In this document: in pieces, positions 18,111 to 26,636 of the stretch
Position numbering within the stretch: the first letter of the stretch is position 1
Layout of the letters: the number at the start of each line of letters is the position of its first letter
Assembly (NCBI RefSeq): GCF_001191005.1
Contig: NZ_CP012201.1
Coordinates: 62,001-126,000, forward strand
Direction: 5' to 3'
Source of the DNA: Massilia sp. NR 4-1
Lineage (GTDB): Bacteria; Pseudomonadota; Gammaproteobacteria; Burkholderiales; Burkholderiaceae_D
DNA length: 64,000 bases
Notes under the pieces: generated by a model
Database searches by the model: none
Seen by the model: only the letters and a program-made list of their open reading frames with translations
What the model was told of the DNA's origin: nothing
Translations under genes and position numbers: made by a program

Positions 18111-19011
18111 GAAAGCGGCCGCGCCACTGGCGGCCACCGTGACCGATATCCCTGAAGTGAAGCCCGGCCAGTCGGTCGCGCTGCTGCAGGAGCTGCACAT
18201 CCTCACGCGCGACGGCAAGCTGAATCAGGACAGCCGCCGCAAGCTGAAACAGGTCTACCATCTGTACCAGTTCATCGAGCCGCTGCTGAAAGAGGTGCAG
18301 GCCACGGGCAAGAGCATTTCCCTGGTCGACCATGGCGCGGGCAAGTCCTATCTGGGTTTCATCATCTATGACCTGTTCTTCAAGGCGCTGAGCGACGGCT
18401 CGCACATCTACGGCATCGAAACGCGCGAAGAGCTGGTGCAGCGCTCGCAGGAATTGGCGGCGAAGTTCGACTTCCCCGGCATGTCCTTCCTGCCGCTGTC
18501 GGTGGCCGAATCCACCAAATCGGACTTGCTGCCGCAGCAGATCGACATCGTCACCGCCCTGCATGCCTGCAATACCGCAACCGACGACGCCATCGATTTC
18601 GCGCTGAAAAAGCGCGCCAAATACATGGTGCTGGTGCCTTGCTGCCAGGCCGAAGTGGCTTCGGTGCTGCGTAAGAACAAGGGTAAGTCGCTGGCGAAAA
18701 GCGCCTTGACCGAAATCTGGCGCCACCCGATCCATACGCGCGAATTCGGCAGCCAGATCACCAATGTCTTGCGCTGCCTGCAACTGGAAGCGCATGGCTA
18801 CCAGGTCAATGTGACGGAGCTGGTGGGCTGGGAACATTCGATGAAGAATGAACTCATCATCGCCACCTACAAGAATCTGCCGCGCCGCCGTCCGAGCGAG
18901 CGCCTGCAGGAAGTGCTGGAAACCCTGGGCCTGGAAGAAATGGGCCAGCGCTTCTACAGCAGCCATCTGGAAAAAGCCGAACACGCCGCGGCGGACGCGG
19001 TAGAAGAGTGA
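18097..19011 (+). CDS. SAM-dependent methyltransferase (Methyltransf_32/METTL25-like)
   Basis: 304 residues from ATG 18097; the frame is open further upstream but lies inside iscX. The Rossmann glycine motif is replaced by VDHGAGKSYLGFIIYD (about residues 74-89). Downstream are YGIETREELVQRSQ (acidic ribose-binding region), TALHACNTATDDAI and LVPCCQAEVA. The last two segments are typical of the PF13679 group, whose known relatives are mostly uncharacterised or RNA/protein methylases. It starts inside the end of iscX and is followed after 3 nt by a pseudouridine synthase gene. Co-transcription with isc genes is therefore likely. The substrate is unknown. Confidence 0.8.
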   Translation: MKPNKKAAAPLAATVTDIPEVKPGQSVALLQELHILTRDGKLNQDSRRKLKQVYHLYQFIEPLLKEVQATGKSISLVDHGAGKSYLGFIIYDLFFKALSDGSHIYGIETREELVQRSQELAAKFDFPGMSFLPLSVAESTKSDLLPQQIDIVTALHACNTATDDAIDFALKKRAKYMVLVPCCQAEVASVLRKNKGKSLAKSALTEIWRHPIHTREFGSQITNVLRCLQLEAHGYQVNVTELVGWEHSMKNELIIATYKNLPRRRPSERLQEVLETLGLEEMGQRFYSSHLEKAEHAAADAVEE

Positions 19012-19014
19012 ATC

Positions 19015-19695
19015 ATGACTGAAGAAACGACGATCCGCCTCTCCAAGCGCGTGGCGGAAATGGTGCCATGCTCGCGCCGCGAGGCCGAGCTGTATATCGA
19101 AGGCGCGTATGTGAGCGTGGACGGCGAGCTGGTGGAAGAAGCCGGCGCGCGCGTCGCTGCGCACCAGCAAGTGGTGCTGGCGGCGAATGCCGAGCCGACC
19201 GAGATCCTGCCTGTGACCATTGTGATGCACAAGCCGGCCGGTGCCGCGCCGCAGGCGTGCTTGAAGGAAGAGGCGCGTTCGGCCGAGGCGCAGAAGCAGC
19301 GTTTCCTCAAGCGCCACTTCGTGAATCTGACGCTGGCGCTGCCGATGGACGATATGGCCAGCGGCCTGTGCGTGTTCACCCAGGACTTCCGCGTGGCGCG
19401 CAAGCTGGTGCAGGATGCCGATACGGTGGAGCAGGAAATCATCGTCGATGTGGATGGGGCGATTGCCGAAAACGGCCTGGCCCAGCTGAACCAGGGCAGC
19501 GCCAAGGTCAGTTGGCAGAATGAAGGCCGCCTGCGCTTCGCCATCAAGGGTCCCAAGCCGGGCCAGATCCGCAAGATGTGCCTGGCCGTGGGCCTGAAAG
19601 TCACGGCCATGAAACGCATCCGCCTGGGCCGCATCGCCATGTCCGGCCTGCCGGTCGGCGAATGGCGCTATCTGCAAGGCTACGAGCGCTTCTAA
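19015..19695 (+). CDS. RluF/RsuA-like rRNA pseudouridine synthase, divergent
   Basis: 226 residues. An N-terminal S4 RNA-binding domain (about 8-55, IRLSKRVAEMVPCSRREAEL) precedes a synthase domain. The catalytic region reads LPMDDMASGLCVFTQD. It aligns with GRLDxDTxGLLLLTND, so the catalytic Asp is kept, but the preceding Arg-Leu is Pro-Met. A late KPGQIRKMC matches the conserved NRQIRRM segment. It should isomerise a uridine in rRNA or tRNA if active. It lies 3 nt after the methyltransferase gene and converges on an acetyltransferase gene. Confidence 0.75.
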   Translation: MTEETTIRLSKRVAEMVPCSRREAELYIEGAYVSVDGELVEEAGARVAAHQQVVLAANAEPTEILPVTIVMHKPAGAAPQACLKEEARSAEAQKQRFLKRHFVNLTLALPMDDMASGLCVFTQDFRVARKLVQDADTVEQEIIVDVDGAIAENGLAQLNQGSAKVSWQNEGRLRFAIKGPKPGQIRKMCLAVGLKVTAMKRIRLGRIAMSGLPVGEWRYLQGYERF

Positions 19696-19698
19696 GCG

Positions 19699-20151
19699 CT
19701 AGCGCATATCCTCCGGCGCCGCCGCGCGCGGCGCATAATCCTTGACGAAACGCTTGGGCACTTCGCGGTAGCCCACCTGCTCATAAAACAGATGCGCCGG
19801 CTGGCGCCGCATGCTGCTCGACAGCTCCGTATGCGTGCAGCCGCGCGCCTGCGCCCGCGCTTCCGCATGGGCCATCAGCGCCCGCCCTGCGCCCAGGCGG
19901 CGCAAGGCTTCATCCACGACAAAGGCCGACACCACGGCATATTCATTGGTGGTGCTCAGCGGTAGAACGTAATTCTGCGTCAGCACGCCGACGATCTGTC
20001 CAGCCACCTCCGCCACCCAGCAATCGCCTTCGCGCCGCTCGAATTCGGGCCAGCGCCGTTCCAGGCTGGCCATGGTATTGGGATAACCGAGCTGCCAGAA
20101 CAGCGCGGCGATGCGCGGCAGGTCGCCGTGCTGTGCATTGCGTATTTCCAT
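19699..20151 (-). CDS. GNAT family N-acetyltransferase
   Basis: 150 residues. The acetyl-CoA-binding motif A is VVDEALRRLGAGRALMAHAEARAQARG (about 74-100), a variant of the R/QxxGxG/A loop. A C-terminal HLFYEQVGYREVPKRFVKDY is typical of the GNAT fold end. It transfers an acetyl group from acetyl-CoA; the acceptor is unknown. It ends 3 nt from the convergent pseudouridine synthase gene. Confidence 0.85.
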   Translation of the reverse strand: MEIRNAQHGDLPRIAALFWQLGYPNTMASLERRWPEFERREGDCWVAEVAGQIVGVLTQNYVLPLSTTNEYAVVSAFVVDEALRRLGAGRALMAHAEARAQARGCTHTELSSSMRRQPAHLFYEQVGYREVPKRFVKDYAPRAAAPEDMR

Positions 20152-20212
20152 TTGGTCTTTCGATTCGTCTTTGGAGCAGGACAGGGAGCGAAGCGCCCCC
20201 TGTCGCCGGCAA

Positions 20213-21268
20213 TCAGAAGGAGTGGCGCAGGCCGAGATTGAACTCGCGCGTACCCGCGACGGCGCCGGTCTGTCCCGCGACGGGCAGGGTGGCGCTATAG
20301 GTGTGGTAGTTGGCGCCGTTCTTGTTGCTCACTTTCGCCGTGGAGGCATAGGCGATGGTGCGCTTGGACAGGTCATAGGTATAGGTCAGTGCCCACTGGT
20401 TGGCGTCCTTGTTGGCGACGGTGCGGTCGTTCTTGCGGATATAGCTGGCCAGGATGGTGCTCGCGCCGAAAGGAACGGATGCGCCCAGCAGCAGGTCGCG
20501 GCTGTCGGTATTGCCCGTACCCTTGTTGCTGCCGCTGATGACGATGGCTTTCACCACGCGGAAATCGTAGCTGCCGCCGATGACGTAATTGGTGGAGTGG
20601 TCGGTGGCGGTGGCGTTGTTCTGGCGGTGGTAGCCGGCGCGGATGGTCAGCGGGCCTTCGGCATACATCACCGAGCTGCCGATATGGCGGTTGGCGGCCT
20701 TGTTCTCCGCCACCTCGCCGAAACCATACAGGACATCGGCTGTCACGCCGCGCATGGTGGGCGTGGTGTACTTCACCGCATTGTTGACACGCTTGCCGTT
20801 GGTGGCAAACAGATTGCTGCCCGCGCCGGCAAAGCCGTCATCCATCGGTTCCATCAGCTTCCACGCCAGGTATTCCGGACCATACTGGCGGCCCAGCGTG
20901 AGCGTTCCCAGTTCCTTGTTTTTCAGGCCGACAAAAGCCTGGCGGCCGAACAGCAGGCCACTCTGGTCGGATGCGCCGGTGTCGGCCAGGATGCCCGATT
21001 CCAGCGTGAAGATGGTGGACCAGCCGCCGCCCAGGTCTTCCGTGCCGCGGAAGCCGATACGGCTGCCTTGCAGCGTGCCGCTCTGCATCTTGGTGTCGTT
21101 GCCGTTGAAGGCGGGCAGGGCGGCCGTCGGCGTATGCGTGCTGGCGGTCGCGCCCGTGGTCCTGGCAACGCTGAGATCAAGCACGCCATAGATGCTTACG
21201 TTCGATTGAGCCAGTGCGGGGCCGGCGCTGCAGGCGCACAAGGCGGCGGCCATGAGAGATTTCTTCAT
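20213..21268 (-). CDS. Beta-proteobacterial porin beside the phosphonate genes
   Basis: 351 residues. Signal peptide MKKSLMAAALCACSAGPALA, then SNVSIYGVLDLSV, the standard opening of Gram-negative porins (16-strand trimers). GFRGTEDLGGGWSTIFTLES and the C-terminal REFNLGLRHSF (terminal Phe for Bam recognition) confirm the family. It is divergent from the 2-aminoethylphosphonate uptake operon. The shared 200-bp region contains two operator-like boxes, so it probably admits phosphonates under the same control; that role is inferred from position only. Confidence 0.92.
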   Translation of the reverse strand: MKKSLMAAALCACSAGPALAQSNVSIYGVLDLSVARTTGATASTHTPTAALPAFNGNDTKMQSGTLQGSRIGFRGTEDLGGGWSTIFTLESGILADTGASDQSGLLFGRQAFVGLKNKELGTLTLGRQYGPEYLAWKLMEPMDDGFAGAGSNLFATNGKRVNNAVKYTTPTMRGVTADVLYGFGEVAENKAANRHIGSSVMYAEGPLTIRAGYHRQNNATATDHSTNYVIGGSYDFRVVKAIVISGSNKGTGNTDSRDLLLGASVPFGASTILASYIRKNDRTVANKDANQWALTYTYDLSKRTIAYASTAKVSNKNGANYHTYSATLPVAGQTGAVAGTREFNLGLRHSF

Positions 21269-21359
21269 TCCTTTTCTTCCCGTTGAAAGTGGCGAAGGTG
21301 CCAGATTTAGGCGGATTGCCTGAGCGCCGAAGCTTAAACAGGGATTGTTACAAGATCGT

Positions 21360-21407
21360 GACGTCTAGATGACTAAATGATTTAATTAAAATAGACGTCT
21401 AGATGTC
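21360..21407. promoter_or_regulatory. Paired operator boxes in the divergent porin/phn promoter region
   Basis: GACGTCTAGATGAC (21360-21373) and GACGTCTAGATGTC (21394-21407) are direct copies 34 bp apart, about three helical turns. Each is a near-palindrome centred on TCTAGA, a typical core for HutC/UTRA-type GntR regulators such as the one encoded at 27558. The 20 bp between them are very AT-rich and could hold promoter elements for either direction. Confidence 0.65.
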
Positions 21408-21470
21408 ATTGGGGCGTCATATTCGCTCGCTAAGATGCGCGGCATCCTGTTCAACTTCATGGAGCTGTGC

Positions 21471-22496
21471 ATGTCTTTCCCCGCTACTCTCAAGCCGCTT
21501 GCCCTGACCTTGATCCTGGGTCTGGGCACCGCCCTGGCCCACGCCGAAACCACGCTGACCGTGTACAGCGCGCTGGAAGCCGACCAGCTGAAGGCCTACC
21601 AGGCCCGCTTCGAGGCCGATAATCCCGACATCAAGATCAAATGGGTGCGCGATTCGACCGGCATCATCACCGCCAAGCTGCTGGCGGAAAAAGCCGCACC
21701 GCAGGCCGACGTGGTGATGGGCGTGGCCGCCACCTCGCTGCTGGTGCTGGAAAAGGAAGGCATGCTGCTGCCGTATGCACCGAAGGATTACAGCAAGCTC
21801 AATGCGCGCTACGTGGACAGCGCCAATCCGCCAAGCTGGGTGGGCATGGATGTGTGGGGCGCGGCGGTCTGCTTCAACACCGTGGAAGCGGCCAAGCTGG
21901 GCCTGAAAAAGCCGGAGTCGTGGAAAGACCTGCTCAAGCCTGAATACAAGGGCAAGATCACCATGCCGCATCCGGTCTCCAGCGGTACAGGCTACTTCGA
22001 CGTGACGGCCTGGCTCACCCTGTTCGGCGAGAAGGAAGGCTGGGCCTTCATGGACAAGCTGCACGAGAACATCGGCCAATACACCCACTCCGGCTCCAAG
22101 CCCTGCAAGCAGGCGGCGGCCGGCGAATTCCCGATCGGGATCGCCTTCGAATACCGCGCGGCCAAGCTGAAAGAGGGTGGCGCGCCGCTGGAAGTGATCC
22201 TGCCGAAAGAAGGCCTGGGCTGGGACGTGGAAGCCACCGCCATCGTCAAAGGCAGCAAGCGCCTGGAAGCGGCGCGCAAGCTGGCCGACTGGTCGGCCTC
22301 GCGCAGCGCCAACGAGCTGTATGCGAAGAACTTTGCGCTGGTCGCCTATCCCGGCGTGTCCGTGCCGCATCCGGCCATTCCCGCCAACTACGAACAGCTG
22401 CTGATCAAGCAGGATCTGAAATGGTCGGCACGCGAGCGCGAACGCATCCTGGCCGAGTGGAGCAAACGCTACGAAGGCAAGGCTGAGCCAAAATAA
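21471..22496 (+). CDS. phnS: 2-aminoethylphosphonate ABC transporter substrate-binding protein
   Basis: 341 residues from ATG 21471, which has GGAG six bases upstream and gives a clean signal peptide (LALTLILGLGTALAHA); an ATG 36 nt earlier is in frame. The mature part starts TTLTVYSALEADQLKAYQ, the iron/AEP-type binding-protein fold (SBP_bac_6-like). SSGTGYFD and HSGSKPCKQAAAGE are family-like ligand regions. It delivers 2-aminoethylphosphonate to the permease two genes downstream. First gene of the phn operon. Confidence 0.88.
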   Translation: MSFPATLKPLALTLILGLGTALAHAETTLTVYSALEADQLKAYQARFEADNPDIKIKWVRDSTGIITAKLLAEKAAPQADVVMGVAATSLLVLEKEGMLLPYAPKDYSKLNARYVDSANPPSWVGMDVWGAAVCFNTVEAAKLGLKKPESWKDLLKPEYKGKITMPHPVSSGTGYFDVTAWLTLFGEKEGWAFMDKLHENIGQYTHSGSKPCKQAAAGEFPIGIAFEYRAAKLKEGGAPLEVILPKEGLGWDVEATAIVKGSKRLEAARKLADWSASRSANELYAKNFALVAYPGVSVPHPAIPANYEQLLIKQDLKWSARERERILAEWSKRYEGKAEPK

Positions 22497-23671
22497 TGAA
22501 GCAGAGCGATTTTCCGCTGAGCGGGCCGGAGGCGATGCTGGCTGGCGAAGGCCTGGCCAGCCTGTCCGCCGCGTTTGATGCAGAGGGCGTGGCGCGGAGC
22601 GAGGTTCCAGCGCAGGGCTGGCTGCGCATCGAGGGTGTGAACAAGCGCTTTGGCGCCACCACGGTGCTGGACGACATCACGCTCGATGTGCGCCAGGGCG
22701 AATTTCTTTGCCTGCTCGGCCCTTCGGGCTGCGGCAAGACCACGCTGCTGCGCATCATCGCCGGGCTGGAAAAGCAGGATGGCGGCGTGGTGCTGATGGG
22801 CGGACGCAATATCGGCGTGCTGCCGCCCGCGCAGCGCGACTACGGCATTGTGTTCCAGTCCTATGCGCTGTTCCCGAATCTGACCGTGGCTGAAAATGTC
22901 GCCTATGCCCTGCGCCTGCCGCGCAAGGAAAAGGCCAAACGCGTGGCGCAGCTGCTGGAGATGGTGGAGCTGGACGGCAAGCAGGAATGCTATCCCTCAC
23001 AACTTTCCGGCGGTCAGCAGCAGCGCATCGCCCTGGCGCGGGCGCTGGCAACCTCGCCCAGCCTGCTGCTGCTGGATGAACCGCTGTCGGCGCTCGATGC
23101 CAAGGTGCGCGAAAACCTGCGCCAGGAACTGCGCGCCTTGCAGCGCAAGCTGGGCATCACCGCCATCATGGTCACGCACGACCAGGAAGAAGCGCTGGCG
23201 ATTGCCGACACCATTGCCGTCATGGCCAAGGGCCGCATCGAACAGGTCGGCACGCCGGAGCAGGTCTACGGTTCGCCGCGCACCCGCTTCGTGGCCGATT
23301 TCGTCGGCAGCGCCAACTGGCTGCCAGTCAGCCTGAACGAAGCAGGGCTGGCGACCGTGGGCGATATCTCTTTCGGCCGCGACTTGCCGGCCGGCGCGCG
23401 CACGGCGCTGGCTTTCTGCCGCCCGGAAGATATACGCGTCGAGCCGCATTGGACGGCGGGCGGATCGATGACCATGACCATTGTCGACCGCGTCGACTTC
23501 CTTGGCGGCGTGCGGCGCGGCATGCTGTCCCTGTGCGCAGACCGCAGCGTGCAGCTGATCGTGGACGTCGCCGCCAGCGAACCTGGCTACGACAACCTGC
23601 AGGTTGGCCAGCGCGTACCGGTATCGATCCCGCCGCACCGCGTGCGCTTCTTCATGGAAGGCGCAGCATGA
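22496..23671 (+). CDS. phnT: 2-aminoethylphosphonate ABC transporter ATP-binding protein
   Basis: 391 residues. Walker A GPSGCGKTT, signature LSGGQQQRIALARA and Walker B LLLLDEPLSALD are intact, with a C-terminal TOBE-like domain (about 280-390). An N-terminal stretch of about 40 residues before WLRIEGVNKRFG is not part of the usual ABC domain. The ATG overlaps the phnS stop by one base, so this start is kept. It energises AEP import. Confidence 0.9.
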   Translation: MKQSDFPLSGPEAMLAGEGLASLSAAFDAEGVARSEVPAQGWLRIEGVNKRFGATTVLDDITLDVRQGEFLCLLGPSGCGKTTLLRIIAGLEKQDGGVVLMGGRNIGVLPPAQRDYGIVFQSYALFPNLTVAENVAYALRLPRKEKAKRVAQLLEMVELDGKQECYPSQLSGGQQQRIALARALATSPSLLLLDEPLSALDAKVRENLRQELRALQRKLGITAIMVTHDQEEALAIADTIAVMAKGRIEQVGTPEQVYGSPRTRFVADFVGSANWLPVSLNEAGLATVGDISFGRDLPAGARTALAFCRPEDIRVEPHWTAGGSMTMTIVDRVDFLGGVRRGMLSLCADRSVQLIVDVAASEPGYDNLQVGQRVPVSIPPHRVRFFMEGAA

Positions 23672-25479
23672 ACACGCCATCCGCACCAGCCCGCAGCCTG
23701 GGACCAGAAATCCTGCCACCATCGCTGACGGCGTCCGATATGCCGCGGAGCGCCGCGCATGGTGGCGCGGCACCAGCCGTGGCGCGGCCCGCGCCGTTCG
23801 CCTGGCTGCGCGGCGGTAGCCTGCACAGTGCGGACGAGCGTTTCGCGGCCCTGCTGATGTGGGGCGGCGCGGCGCTGCTGCTGGTGTTCGTACTGCTGCC
23901 GCTATCGGCCATCTTCGTCAAGGCGTTGCAGGACCGTTCCGGCGCCTTCGTCGGCGCGGCACAACTGCTGCGCGTGGTGCAGGAGCCGCGCATTGCCATG
24001 GCGGCCTGGAACAGCATCCAGATCGCCTTGATGACGGCCATTCTGGTGCTGCCTGCCGCCTTCGTCTTTGCCTTCGCGCTGACGCGTTCCCGCATCGCCG
24101 CCAAGCCCATCTTCCGCCTGATCGCCTTGCTGCCGCTATTGACGCCATCGCTGATGCCAGCGATTTCCCTGGTCTACCTGTTCGGCACCCAAGGCCTGCT
24201 GCGCGGCTGGCTGGGTGGGCAGACTATCTATGGTCCGCTGGGCATCGTCTTGGGAGAAGTGTTCAACACCTTCCCGCATGCGGTGCTGATCATGACGGCG
24301 GCCCTGTCGGTGGCCGATGCCCGCCTGTATGAAGCTGCCACCGCCATGGGCGCCAGTCCGCTGCGCCGCTTCATGACCATCACATTGCCGAACGCGCGCT
24401 ATGGACTGGTCTCCGCCGCCACGCTGGTACTGACCCTGGTCGTGACCGACTTCGGCGTGCCGAAAGTGATCGGCGGCCAGTTCAATGTGCTGGCGCTGGA
24501 AGCCTACAAGCAGGTACTGGGCCAGCAGAACTTCAACCACGGCGCGGTGATCGGCTTGCTCTTGCTGCTGCCTGCCTTGCTCAGTTTTGCCGTCGAACGC
24601 CGCGTCAGCCGCCGCCAGCAGGCCGCGATGACGGGACGCTCGGTGCAATACCGTCCCAAACCGAACGCCGTGCGCGACGTCCCGCTGCTGCTGGCCTGCA
24701 GCCTGGTCGCCGTCTTCATGCTGGCGCTGGTGGGCGTGGCCATCGGCGCCGCCTTCATCGAGCTGTGGCCCTACAAGCTGCAATTCTCCCTGGTCCACTT
24801 CGATTTCGACCAGCAGGATGGCGGCGGCTGGCTGGCCTTCCGCAATAGCCTGACGCTTTCGCTGCTGAGCGCTGTCGCGGGCAGCGCGCTGATTTTCCTG
24901 AATGCCTACCTGATGGAAAAGCAGCCCGCCGCCCGCCTTGCGCTGCCGCTGATGCGCTTCGCCGCCATCGTGCCGATGGCCGTTCCCGGCATGGTGCTGG
25001 GCCTGGGCTATGTGTTCTTCTTCAATGCGCCGGGCAATCCCCTGCACGGCCTGTTCGGCGGCATGGCCATCCTGGCCGCTTCCGCCGTGGCCCATTTTTA
25101 CACCACCGGCCATCTGGCGCTGACCACATCGCTGCGCCAGATCGACGGCGAAATCGAAGCGGCGGCGCGCACCCTGGGACGCCCATGGTGGATATGCTGC
25201 CTGCGCGTCAGCCTGCCGATTGTGCTGCCGTCGTTGCTGAACGTCTTCCGCTACCTCTTCGTCTCCAGCATGACCACGGTGAGCTGCGTGATCTTCCTCT
25301 ACAACGCCGACACCGTGCTGGCCTCGGTCGCCGTGCTGAATATGGACGATGCTGGCGACACCGCCGCCGCTGCCGCCATGGCCACGCTGATCGTCGCCAC
25401 CTCGGCCGCCGTATCGCTGCTCTTGAACGCGCTGGGCTGGTGGTGCGAACGGCGCACCCAGGCCTGGCGTGGCCATTGA
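23668..25479 (+). CDS. 2-aminoethylphosphonate ABC transporter permease, double-length fused form
   Basis: 603 residues from ATG 23668, overlapping the phnT stop by 4 nt. About 12 membrane spans are seen in two halves. Each half has an EAA-like loop: ARLYEAATAMGASPLRRF in the first and EIEAAARTLGRPWWICCLRV in the second. The protein therefore covers both permease subunits that other bacteria encode as PhnU and PhnV, like the fused iron permeases of the FbpB type. The first about 65 residues are a Pro/Ala-rich cytoplasmic tail. Confidence 0.88.
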   Translation: MNTPSAPARSLGPEILPPSLTASDMPRSAAHGGAAPAVARPAPFAWLRGGSLHSADERFAALLMWGGAALLLVFVLLPLSAIFVKALQDRSGAFVGAAQLLRVVQEPRIAMAAWNSIQIALMTAILVLPAAFVFAFALTRSRIAAKPIFRLIALLPLLTPSLMPAISLVYLFGTQGLLRGWLGGQTIYGPLGIVLGEVFNTFPHAVLIMTAALSVADARLYEAATAMGASPLRRFMTITLPNARYGLVSAATLVLTLVVTDFGVPKVIGGQFNVLALEAYKQVLGQQNFNHGAVIGLLLLLPALLSFAVERRVSRRQQAAMTGRSVQYRPKPNAVRDVPLLLACSLVAVFMLALVGVAIGAAFIELWPYKLQFSLVHFDFDQQDGGGWLAFRNSLTLSLLSAVAGSALIFLNAYLMEKQPAARLALPLMRFAAIVPMAVPGMVLGLGYVFFFNAPGNPLHGLFGGMAILAASAVAHFYTTGHLALTTSLRQIDGEIEAAARTLGRPWWICCLRVSLPIVLPSLLNVFRYLFVSSMTTVSCVIFLYNADTVLASVAVLNMDDAGDTAAAAAMATLIVATSAAVSLLLNALGWWCERRTQAWRGH

Positions 25480-25500
25480 ACACCTTCTTCTCTAAACCTT

Positions 25501-26616
25501 ATGCAAAGTAGAACCATGCAAGCACCTCTGTTATTGACTCCCGGCCCCCTGGTCACGTCCGCGCTCACCAAGAGCGCCATGCTGCACGACTGGGGCTCCT
25601 GGGACAGCGATTTCAACACCCTGACCGCGCGCGTAGGCCAGCGCCTGCTCGCCATCATCGACGGCGCCGACGATTACACCTGCGTGCCGATGCAAGGCTC
25701 GGGCACGTTCGCCGTGGAGGCGGCCATCGGCAGCCTGCTGCCGCAAAACGGCAAGCTGCTGGTGCTGGCCAATGGCGCATACGGCTTGCGCATGGCCCAG
25801 CTGACGCGCCAGATGGGCCGTCAGGCCATGGTCGCCGATTTTGGCGAAAGCTCGCCGGTCGATCCGGCCGTGCTGCGCCGCTGTCTGGAAGCCGACGAGA
25901 GCATCACTCACGTCGGCGTGATCCACTGTGAAACCAGTACCGGCATCCTGAATCCCATCGAAGCCATCGCGCGCGAAACCGCTAGCCTGGGCCGCAAATT
26001 GATCATCGACTCCATGAGCGCTTTCGGCGCGCTGCCCTTGTCGGCGCGCAGCTTGGCCTTCGAAGCGGTGATCGGTTCTTCCAATAAATGCCTGGAAGGC
26101 GTGCCGGGCATGGGCTTCGTGCTGGTGCGCACCGAGGCGCTGGAGCAGGCCGAGGGCCGCTCCCATTCGCTTTCGCTGGACCTGCATGCGCAATGGCGCT
26201 ATATGCAAAAGACCGGCCAGTGGCGCTACACGCCGCCGACCCATGTGGTGGCAGCCTTCGATTCCGCCATCGCCCAATACGAGGCGGAAGGCGGCCAGCA
26301 AGCGCGCCTGGCGCGTTACCGCAGCAATTGCGACACGCTGATCGCCGGTCTGAAGGAAATCGGTCTCCCGTCCTTCCTGCCGGCGGAGATCCAGGCGCCC
26401 ATCATCGTGACCGTGCATGCGCCCAAGCATCCAGCCTGGAATTTCACCGAGTTCTATCAGCGCGTGAAGGCGCGCGGCGTGATTCTGTATCCGGGTAAGT
26501 TGACGGCGGTCGAAACCTTCCGCGTTGGTTGCATCGGTGCCATCGATTCCAGCGACATGCGCCGCGGCCTGGCCGCTATTGCCGCCGTGCTCGACGAAAT
26601 GGGCATGCGCCAGTAA
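25501..26616 (+). CDS. phnW: 2-aminoethylphosphonate-pyruvate transaminase
   Basis: 371 residues, class V aminotransferase. LLLTPGPLVTSALTK at the N-terminus and SSNKCLEGVPGMGFVL with the PLP Lys (about residue 199) identify the family. It converts AEP and pyruvate to phosphonoacetaldehyde and alanine. Two in-frame ATGs (25501 and 25516) are possible; neither has a strong ribosome site, and the second gives the more usual N-terminus. It lies 21 nt after the permease gene. Confidence 0.95.
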   Translation: MQSRTMQAPLLLTPGPLVTSALTKSAMLHDWGSWDSDFNTLTARVGQRLLAIIDGADDYTCVPMQGSGTFAVEAAIGSLLPQNGKLLVLANGAYGLRMAQLTRQMGRQAMVADFGESSPVDPAVLRRCLEADESITHVGVIHCETSTGILNPIEAIARETASLGRKLIIDSMSAFGALPLSARSLAFEAVIGSSNKCLEGVPGMGFVLVRTEALEQAEGRSHSLSLDLHAQWRYMQKTGQWRYTPPTHVVAAFDSAIAQYEAEGGQQARLARYRSNCDTLIAGLKEIGLPSFLPAEIQAPIIVTVHAPKHPAWNFTEFYQRVKARGVILYPGKLTAVETFRVGCIGAIDSSDMRRGLAAIAAVLDEMGMRQ

Positions 26617-26636
26617 TCAAAACAAGGAGAACAGCA

